A stretch of DNA of 6,896 nt from an uncultured Devosia sp. Its GTDB lineage: Bacteria > Pseudomonadota > Alphaproteobacteria > Rhizobiales > Devosiaceae. Within the stretch, counting starts at the first letter, position 1; every line of letters starts with the position of its first letter. A model generated the notes under the pieces. It was not told the DNA's origin and ran no database searches. It was given only the letters and a program-made list of their open reading frames with translations. Where the stretch lies: the NCBI GenBank assembly GCA_913775215.1, contig CAJYKO010000235.1:1-6896 (forward strand). Direction: 5' to 3'. A program made the position numbers and the translations under genes. Below are positions 1 to 4,433 of this stretch, piece after piece.

Positions 1-35
1 AGGTCTACTTTGTCCTGTCTCTTTAGAGTAGACCT
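1..35. repeat. Inverted repeat / hairpin in the ubiA leader
   Basis: Seen directly: AGGTCTACT at 1-9 is the exact reverse complement of AGTAGACCT at 27-35, with 17 bases between. If transcribed on the plus strand the stem can extend three more pairs inwards (10/26 and 12/24 as G-U, 11/25 as A-U). It lies 33 bases before the ubiA ATG. No T-run follows on the plus strand, so it is not an ordinary terminator of an upstream plus-strand gene. It could be a protein-binding operator, a leader hairpin, or half of a bidirectional terminator whose other side is outside the window. The left arm begins at base 1, so the repeat may be longer than seen. Confidence 0.6.
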
Positions 36-54
36 CATAGCGAGTCGAACTAAT

Positions 55-58
55 GAGG
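55..58 (+). promoter_or_regulatory. Ribosome-binding site deciding the ubiA start
   Basis: GAGG at 55-58 lies 10 bases before the ATG at 69. It is only one base from the in-frame TTG at 60, which would be too close for initiation. This favours ATG 69 over the longer TTG start. Confidence 0.5.
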
Positions 59-68
59 CTTGGCCACT

Positions 69-998
69 ATGTCCGAGATCCATTCTGCCCCCGTTGCCGA
101 TGCCCAGAAGGATAATTGGGTGGATCGATATGCCCCCGATTTTGCCAAGCCCTATCTCCGTTTGGCCCGTTGGGATCGGCCGATTGGTGTCTGGCTGCTG
201 TTCTGGCCTTGCGTCTGGGGCCTGGCTTTGGCGGCGATTGCCCAGCCCGACTGGGGTTTTGGCTGGTATCATGCCATTTTGATGCTCATCGGCGCTGGGC
301 TGATGCGCGGCGCGGGATGCACGTTCAACGACATCGTCGATCGCGACATCGACGATAAGGTGGCGCGCACGCGGTCTCGGCCGATCCCGTCAGGGCAGGT
401 GACGGCCAAGGAGGCGCTGGCTTTTCTCGTGGCGCAGGCGCTACTGGGCGCGATCATCCTTTTCCAGTTTAATCGCTTCACCGTGTGGGCGGGCATCGCG
501 TCCCTCGTGCTGGTCGCCATTTATCCCTTTATGAAGCGGATCACCTGGTGGCCGCAGCTTTTTCTCGGACTTGCCTTTTCCTACGGTGCGCTGGTGGGCT
601 GGTCGAGCCAAATCGGCGGCCTCGCCTGGCCCGCTGTGCTGCTTTACGCTGGGACGATCCTTTGGGTCATCGGCTATGACACCATTTATGCCCTGCAGGA
701 TGTCGAAGACGATGCGCTGGTCGGCGTGAAATCCACGGCGCGGTTGTTTGGAGAGAATGTTCGCCCGGCGGTGGCTGTGCTCTATGTGGGCGCATTTTTG
801 CTGTGGCAAGCAGCTAATCTCCAGGCTGGTGGTGGCGCACTCTTTGTCGCGCTTTCGCTTGTGGCCGGCGGTTTGATGGCCTGGCAGGTCTATACGCTCA
901 ATGCTGGAAACCCAGGCAATCCTCTGCTGCGGTTCCAGAACAACCACTATGTCGGGATCGCGATATCCCTGGCGCTATTGGCGGAATGGGCTTGGTAG
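69..998 (+). CDS. ubiA: 4-hydroxybenzoate polyprenyltransferase UbiA
   Basis: Integral inner-membrane prenyltransferase that attaches the polyprenyl tail to 4-hydroxybenzoate, an early committed step of ubiquinone synthesis. From ATG 69 the protein has 309 residues, close to the usual family length of about 290-320. The first Asp-rich motif, NDIVDRDID, is at about residues 87-95 and is followed by KVARTRSRPIPSG, which is typical of UbiA. The second, in DTIYALQDVEDD, is at about 204-215. These motifs bind the Mg2+-diphosphate of the prenyl donor. Several hydrophobic segments between and after them fit the multi-helix UbiA fold, and the end contains RFQNNHYVG, also familiar from the family. An in-frame TTG at 60 would add three residues, but the GAGG at 55-58 fits the ATG better. 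The gene stands alone on this strand and converges with the DUF6101-like gene. The family identity is very secure; the length of the prenyl tail cannot be read from the sequence. Confidence 0.96.
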   Translation: MSEIHSAPVADAQKDNWVDRYAPDFAKPYLRLARWDRPIGVWLLFWPCVWGLALAAIAQPDWGFGWYHAILMLIGAGLMRGAGCTFNDIVDRDIDDKVARTRSRPIPSGQVTAKEALAFLVAQALLGAIILFQFNRFTVWAGIASLVLVAIYPFMKRITWWPQLFLGLAFSYGALVGWSSQIGGLAWPAVLLYAGTILWVIGYDTIYALQDVEDDALVGVKSTARLFGENVRPAVAVLYVGAFLLWQAANLQAGGGALFVALSLVAGGLMAWQVYTLNAGNPGNPLLRFQNNHYVGIAISLALLAEWAW

Positions 999-1017
999 CG
1001 TTAAGGCCACCGAACGT

Positions 1018-1074
1018 AAAAAACGCCAAGGGGACCAGCCGCACCACCAGCTGATCCCGTCGACGTGCCCTTGG
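1018..1074 (-). terminator. Rho-independent terminator of the DUF6101-like gene
   Basis: Read on the minus strand: an outer stem CCAAGG (1074-1069) pairs with CCTTGG (1031-1026). An inner stem GGATCAGC (1057-1050) pairs with GCTGGTCC (1039-1032) through one G-U pair. The structure is followed after two bases by a run of six T (1023-1018). About 11 unpaired bases bulge on the 5' side between the two stems. On the plus strand the inner stem has a C-A mismatch and no T-run follows, so the structure serves minus-strand transcription. It begins about 40 bases after the stop codon of the DUF6101-like gene and stops transcripts before they run antisense into ubiA. Confidence 0.7.
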
Positions 1075-1089
1075 AGGGGGATTCTTCTG

Positions 1090-1110
1090 CTGCGCCGTTT
1101 AACGGCGCAG
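1090..1110. repeat. Perfect 10-bp inverted repeat after the DUF6101-like stop
   Basis: CTGCGCCGTT at 1090-1099 and AACGGCGCAG at 1101-1110 are exact reverse complements around a single T at 1100. As RNA this would form a GC-rich stem of about 7-8 pairs with a small U/A-rich loop. It starts four bases after the stop codon on the minus strand. There is no T-run directly after it in either direction, so on its own it is not a canonical terminator. It may protect the 3' end of the message or act in tandem with the stronger terminator further on. Confidence 0.6.
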
Positions 1111-1114
1111 ACGA

Positions 1115-1630
1115 CTAGTTGACTTCGGCTTCGCCGGGCTTGCGGCGGTTGAGGAAGCGGGGACGGCGGGCGGCGTCGGCGGCAAGCTTGCGGCGGGGTG
1201 CCGTTTGACCAACCATGACGCCATCGACCTGCTGGCTATAGGGGAGATAGGCGCCATCGCCAGCCTTGATGAACAGCGGCAGGCGGAGTTTTTTACCCCA
1301 GTTCTGCCATTCGGCGACCACGTTGTGATTACCTTCTTCTTCAAAGACCTTGTAGCTCAGCTCGCCATCGGGATGGACGAGTTCGATCGAGCTGGTAAGG
1401 ACGCCTTCTTCGGAAATTCTTGTGGCGACGGCAACACCGATGAACTCGGTGACCGGAACCTTGATCTTGACCGCCACGCCGCTCTGTTCGAGCTGTTTGC
1501 GCACGGTCACTGTCTTGACGGGATCGCGCGGCCCATTGTCGTTCGCCGCAATGAAGCGGCGTTCCGCCAGCGCAGGCTTGCCGAAAGCAAGAACGACTGA
1601 CGATCCTTCCATCGCTACGCCATGAACCAT
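1115..1630 (-). CDS. DUF6101-like conserved hypothetical protein
   Basis: A 171-residue protein of unknown function. The middle and end resemble a rhizobial family that I recall as DUF6101: KVPVTEFIGVAVATR at about residues 57-71, a segment rich in beta-strand pattern, VVAEWQNWGKKLRLPLF at about 104-120, and a basic Arg-rich tail (APRRK, then RRPRFLNRRK, about 144-164). A short AANDN motif is at about residues 28-32. No signal peptide or membrane segment is visible, so it is probably cytoplasmic; the basic tail could bind nucleic acid or membrane, which is inference. The frame is open upstream to a TTG at 1687 that would add 19 residues. I chose ATG 1630 because AGGAAGG lies 7 bases before it. 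It converges with ubiA and diverges from the phosphatase gene. The gene is clearly real; the family name is from memory. Confidence 0.8.
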   Translation of the reverse strand: MVHGVAMEGSSVVLAFGKPALAERRFIAANDNGPRDPVKTVTVRKQLEQSGVAVKIKVPVTEFIGVAVATRISEEGVLTSSIELVHPDGELSYKVFEEEGNHNVVAEWQNWGKKLRLPLFIKAGDGAYLPYSQQVDGVMVGQTAPRRKLAADAARRPRFLNRRKPGEAEVN

Positions 1631-1637
1631 TTTGATG

Positions 1638-1644
1638 CCTTCCT
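1638..1644 (-). promoter_or_regulatory. Strong ribosome-binding site for the DUF6101-like gene
   Basis: On the minus strand AGGAAGG (1644-1638) precedes ATG 1630-1628 by 7 bases, which is near-ideal spacing. It argues against the upstream TTG at 1687 and sets the protein at 171 residues. Confidence 0.65.
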
Positions 1645-1866
1645 GTAACTTCGAGAGCTGTTTTTTGCGCTCCGTTTGTGAGGGCAATCTAGCGCGTCGG
1701 ATTACCAGCCGCCTTAATGGGTTCGGTTAAGTTTATGTTGTTTTCAGCGGTGGTTAGCGGGGTGTTGCAGTGGGCCATGATGAGTTTACCCAATCGGATC
1801 GCAGCTTGTTTACCTCAACTGTGGCGGGTCTTCGCCATTCAAGAGGGGACCATGATCCCCCGGGCC

Positions 1867-1895
1867 TTGTCCGAAAGTCGTATGAGGCATAAAAG
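1867..1895 (+). promoter_or_regulatory. Possible promoter for the phosphatase gene
   Basis: TTGTCC at 1867-1872 and TAAAAG at 1890-1895 are separated by 17 bases and resemble weak -35 and -10 boxes. Transcription from such a promoter would begin at or close to the ATG at 1902, giving a message with little or no leader. This fits the lack of a well-placed ribosome-binding site. The boxes match the consensus only partly, so this is tentative. Confidence 0.2.
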
Positions 1896-1901
1896 CCCGC
1901 C

Positions 1902-2756
1902 ATGCCGGCCTTTGCCCCACCCTACGAAGACGATCTCGAACTGCTCCGCGCCACCGCCGTTGCGGCGGGCATTATTGCGGCTGGCTATTTTCGCCGCGAT
2001 ATAAAGAGCTGGAACAAGGACAATGCCTCGCCGGTGAGTGAAGCCGATATCGTCGTCGATCGGTATCTGGCGGCGAGCTTGCTCAACGCGCGGCCGAACT
2101 ATGGCTGGCTTAGTGAAGAAACCGCAGACAATCCGAGCCGGCTCGACTGCGATCGGGTGTTTGTTGTCGACCCGATAGACGGCACGCGCGCATTTTTGCG
2201 CGGCGAAGATTGCTGGACGATCTGCGTGGCAGTCGTCGAGAAGGGCGTTCCGGTGGCAGGCGTCGTTTACGCGCCGGCGCGCGACGAAATGTATGAAGCA
2301 TGCCTTGGCGGCGGTGCACGGCTCAATGGCATCGATCTGACACGCACCCGTCGCGCAGGATCCGCGCCGCTCATTCCGGCGCCTGGTGCCGTGCACCAGG
2401 AATTACAGGCGGCTGGGCTCAATTACACCCGGGGGCCAATGTATCCTTCCCTGGCCTATCGACTGATCCAGGTCGCGACCGGCAAACTCGACGCGGCCGT
2501 GGCGCGGCGCGGCAGCCAGGATTGGGATATTGCAGCGGCAGCCGTGATCCTGAGCGAATGTGGGCTCGACTTTGCCGATGTGTGCTCCGGGTTCCCACAA
2601 TTTAACAGACGAGATGTGCGTCATGGCGCGCTTGCAGCGCTCAGCGACATGAGCCTAAAACCCCTCGTTCATGCGGCTTTGATCACGGTTTATGGCTGTC
2701 CGGCCGAGCCGGTAGACGAGGCCGAACAGATTTCCTCAACCGCGATGGATTCTTGA
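1902..2756 (+). CDS. Inositol monophosphatase-family protein, CysQ-like 3'(2'),5'-bisphosphate nucleotidase
   Basis: A Mg2+-dependent, Li+-sensitive-type phosphatase of 284 residues. Family motifs are all present: SEAD at about residues 46-49, WLSEET at 69-74 (metal-binding Glu), VDPIDGT at 89-95 (metal-binding and catalytic Asp90 and Asp93), and DWDIAAAAVILSECG at 207-221 with the conserved Asp209. No signal peptide is seen, so it should be cytoplasmic. In this order such genes are commonly named cysQ and are expected to hydrolyse 3'-phosphoadenosine 5'-phosphate to AMP. The sequence alone does not exclude inositol-1-phosphate or another sugar phosphate. The last 25 or so residues beyond the core are polar and poorly conserved in pattern. 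The start is the first possible one, since an in-frame TAA lies at 1890-1892. GAGG at 1884-1887 is 14 bases away, too far for a normal Shine-Dalgarno site. The gene is followed after 3 bases by the DUF4170 gene, probably on one transcript. Confidence 0.9.
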   Translation: MPAFAPPYEDDLELLRATAVAAGIIAAGYFRRDIKSWNKDNASPVSEADIVVDRYLAASLLNARPNYGWLSEETADNPSRLDCDRVFVVDPIDGTRAFLRGEDCWTICVAVVEKGVPVAGVVYAPARDEMYEACLGGGARLNGIDLTRTRRAGSAPLIPAPGAVHQELQAAGLNYTRGPMYPSLAYRLIQVATGKLDAAVARRGSQDWDIAAAAVILSECGLDFADVCSGFPQFNRRDVRHGALAALSDMSLKPLVHAALITVYGCPAEPVDEAEQISSTAMDS

Positions 2757-2759
2757 GCG

Positions 2760-2999
2760 ATGGCTGAAGCGACTGAAAAGCAACTCCTCCACCTGGTGAT
2801 CGGCGGCGAGCTGTCGAGCATTGACGGCATAACCTTTGCCGATCTCGACAAGGTCGACATCGTCGGCCTCTATCCCAATTATGCTTCGGCACTGGTTGCC
2901 TGGAAGCAAAAGGCGCAGATGACGGTCGATAGCGCGCAGACACGCTATTTCATCGTTCACCTCCATCGCCTGCTTGATCCGCAGACCGCAAGCGCCTGA
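2760..2999 (+). CDS. DUF4170 family small protein
   Basis: A 79-residue soluble protein of unknown function. The sequence fits what I recall of the alphaproteobacterial DUF4170 family throughout: LHLVIGGEL near residues 10-18, then DLDKVDIVGLYPNY at about 28-41, AWKQKAQMTVDSA at about 47-59, and RYFIVHLHRLLDP at about 62-74. It has no signal peptide, membrane segment or Cys/His cluster. It begins 3 bases after the phosphatase stop, so translation is probably coupled; no strong Shine-Dalgarno site is visible. As I recall, this family is usually followed on the same strand by waaA and lpxK, which suggests a link with the lipopolysaccharide region. Here the next gene is convergent and its stop codon abuts this one exactly. 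Confidence 0.85.
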   Translation: MAEATEKQLLHLVIGGELSSIDGITFADLDKVDIVGLYPNYASALVAWKQKAQMTVDSAQTRYFIVHLHRLLDPQTASA

Positions 3000-4157
3000 T
3001 CAGGCCGCTTGGCGTTCAGTGATCTCGGCGACGATTTTATCCATCGCGCCGGGGTCGCCAATTCGGATGTGACCCATCTGGGCCAGATGCCGGCGCTTGG
3101 TTTCGTTGACCAGGAGCTCGCGTAGTGCTTCAGCCACCGCCTCGGGTTTGGCTTCCGTGACCTTGCGCGCATCGCCGAAGAGGTTCTGCTCGTCGGTAAA
3201 GCGTGAGCGCCTGTCGCGCGGGTTCATAAAGGTTATGGCGGGGCGTCCGAGGCCGAGCGACTGAATGGTAGCGGTGCCGGCCTGGCTCAGCACGATATCG
3301 GAATCGACGACCAGATTGCCCATGGCAACACCGCGGGCCATATGTATCGTAAGGTTGCCGTCGCTCAATTCACCGAGATCGTCGGATTCAGTGCTCAAAA
3401 GCGCAGTACGCCGCAGGCTCGCGGCCTTGGCGAGCTCCTCGACATTGACGCTGCCGGCGACGGCGAGAAAGACGTCGGGACGATCTTGCTCTGGCAAAAG
3501 ACGAAGCGCTGCAACCTGAATGGCAAAGCTTTCAGCAGTCAGCGCGCGACTGCCAGGCAGCAGGGTGACGGCCATGGGGCGCTTACGGCGCTTGGAAGCG
3601 TTATAATCGCCATAGGGAATGGCATCCATCATGATATTGCCGACGGCGCGGGCATCGACGCCCTCGGTCGTGAGCTGATCGGCAAGGTTTCTGGCGCGGC
3701 AAAAGACGGTTTGGCAGCTTTTCTTGATCGCCCAGGCTTCCGGCGAAGAGTAGAGCCGGGCTGCTCCGGTTTTGTAGACATCGAGGTAGATGAGATCACG
3801 CAGTCCCATGGCGAGGCCGGCGAGAACGCCGACCATGTCGCCGACGACGATGATCTTGTCATAATGCCCGCGCACGGAGCGCAGGAATTTGAGCGCGGGT
3901 GGCACGGTCCAGAGGCCGCCGGTGACGATATCGCGGCGTAGCGAGCCTTTGACATTGCGCCAGCCTTCGGAGGCGAGCGTTGCGCGGGGGCCAACGATGC
4001 GGCAGGCGCCTTCATAGGCTTTGCCGCTGCCGATCATGGGATAGGCTTCCACCAGGGCGGATTGGGAGAGGCGCTTGACCAATGCCGATCCGATGGCGTC
4101 TTCGCCGTGCCCATTGGAAATAACGAGGTAGCGCTGACGCGTCGCCGCCTCTGTCAC
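3000..4157 (-). CDS. Lipid-A-disaccharide synthase-related GT-B glycosyltransferase
   Basis: A 385-residue protein with a two-domain GT-B pattern related to LpxB and MurG. The N-terminal domain opens with LVISNGHGED at about residues 11-20, typical of the LpxB-related family rather than of true LpxB. Residues about 172-178 (VGNIMMD) correspond to the VGxxMxD of LpxB, and LLPGSR at 199-204 to the start of the donor domain. SQAGTATIQSLGLGRPAIT at about 291-309 is the nucleotide-sugar-binding region near the C-terminus. No signal peptide is present; such enzymes are cytoplasmic or bound to the inner face of the membrane. The likely role is transfer of a sugar from a nucleotide donor to a lipid or lipid-linked acceptor, but the substrate is unknown. 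The start is GTG 4157, with GAGG 9 bases before it, only 2 bases after the DUF2093 stop, so it is probably co-transcribed with that gene. It lies where I would expect lpxK and waaA in related genomes. Confidence 0.83.
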   Translation of the reverse strand: MTEAATRQRYLVISNGHGEDAIGSALVKRLSQSALVEAYPMIGSGKAYEGACRIVGPRATLASEGWRNVKGSLRRDIVTGGLWTVPPALKFLRSVRGHYDKIIVVGDMVGVLAGLAMGLRDLIYLDVYKTGAARLYSSPEAWAIKKSCQTVFCRARNLADQLTTEGVDARAVGNIMMDAIPYGDYNASKRRKRPMAVTLLPGSRALTAESFAIQVAALRLLPEQDRPDVFLAVAGSVNVEELAKAASLRRTALLSTESDDLGELSDGNLTIHMARGVAMGNLVVDSDIVLSQAGTATIQSLGLGRPAITFMNPRDRRSRFTDEQNLFGDARKVTEAKPEAVAEALRELLVNETKRRHLAQMGHIRIGDPGAMDKIVAEITERQAA

Positions 4158-4159
4158 GA

Positions 4160-4381
4160 TCAGTTGCCTCGGCCGTAGCGGAGGAATGCCTCATGCGCAG
4201 TGGTCGCATCGACATAGGGCTCTTGCCGGTCGACACTCCAATAGGACAGTTCATCAAGCGGGATCGGCTTGCCGGTGATCGCGCAGCGCACGAAGGTCCC
4301 CTGCTTAAGGACGACATAGTCACCATCGAGATAACGGACGCTCGCCTCGGAGGGGGTAAACCCCTTGTCGAAGATATTCAC
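4160..4381 (-). CDS. DUF2093 family small protein
   Basis: A 73-residue protein of unknown function that fits the DUF2093 family as I recall it: RYLDGDYVVLKQGTFVRCAITG at about residues 16-37 followed by PIPLDELSYWSVDRQEPYVDA at about 39-59. It is soluble with no signal peptide. The start is GTG 4381, supported by AAGGAG 7 bases before it. It begins 48 bases after the xseA stop and ends 2 bases before the glycosyltransferase start, so it probably shares a transcript with both. In rhizobial genomes this family is found, as I recall, beside lpxK, which hints at a link with envelope lipid genes but gives no function. Confidence 0.87.
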   Translation of the reverse strand: MNIFDKGFTPSEASVRYLDGDYVVLKQGTFVRCAITGKPIPLDELSYWSVDRQEPYVDATTAHEAFLRYGRGN

Positions 4382-4388
4382 CGCCAGG

Positions 4389-4394
4389 CTCCTT
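4389..4394 (-). promoter_or_regulatory. Ribosome-binding site of the DUF2093 gene
   Basis: On the minus strand AAGGAG (4394-4389) lies 7 bases before the GTG at 4381-4379. It confirms a GTG start that would otherwise be uncertain. Confidence 0.65.
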
Positions 4395-4406
4395 CTACTG
4401 CTTTAC

Positions 4407-4433
4407 GCTATAGAGATAAAACCGGAGTTTCAA
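4407..4433 (-). promoter_or_regulatory. Possible internal promoter between xseA and the DUF2093 gene
   Basis: On the minus strand TTGAAA (4433-4428), overlapping the xseA stop codon, is followed after 15 bases by TATAGC (4412-4407). The boxes are fair matches to -35 and -10, but the spacing is shorter than the usual 16-18. It would allow the DUF2093 and glycosyltransferase genes to be expressed without xseA. Confidence 0.22.

Larger units (their letters stand above)
1631..1901. other. Divergent intergenic region, upstream of both flanking genes
   Basis: This 271-base stretch separates the divergent DUF6101-like and phosphatase genes and should hold both promoters. Open frames across it lack ribosome-binding sites and family resemblance, so I call no gene. 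Two small hairpins are visible on the plus strand: TGGCG (1822-1826) with CGCCA (1833-1837), and GGGGA (1845-1849) with TCCCC (1856-1860). A dyad CTTAA (1713-1717) / TTAAG (1727-1731) lies nearer the DUF6101-like gene. I could not fix a convincing promoter for the minus strand. Confidence 0.5.

Noticed and set aside
1090..1110. Perfect palindrome as a stand-alone intrinsic terminator
   Set aside because: No T-run follows it on either strand; the element with T6 at 1018-1023 is the better terminator.
1205..1600. Plus-strand open frame of 131 codons opposite the DUF6101-like gene
   Set aside because: The minus-strand product matches a remembered family pattern and has a strong ribosome-binding site; the plus-strand frame has neither.
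1714..1730. Possible CtrA site (TTAA repeated)
   Set aside because: The two TTAA elements are 9 bases apart, whereas the CtrA consensus needs 7.
1631..1901. suhB/alpha-r8-type small RNA, known upstream of suhB-like phosphatase genes in alphaproteobacteria
   Set aside because: I found no pyrimidine-rich conserved core and no hairpin with T-run on either strand in this region. A covariance-model search would be decisive.
1839..2396. Minus-strand open frame of 185 codons opposite the phosphatase
   Set aside because: Covers the catalytic motifs of the phosphatase on the other strand and itself resembles nothing.
3342..3941. Plus-strand open frame of 199 codons opposite the glycosyltransferase
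   Set aside because: Antisense shadow of a recognisable GT-B protein; no ribosome-binding site or known motif.
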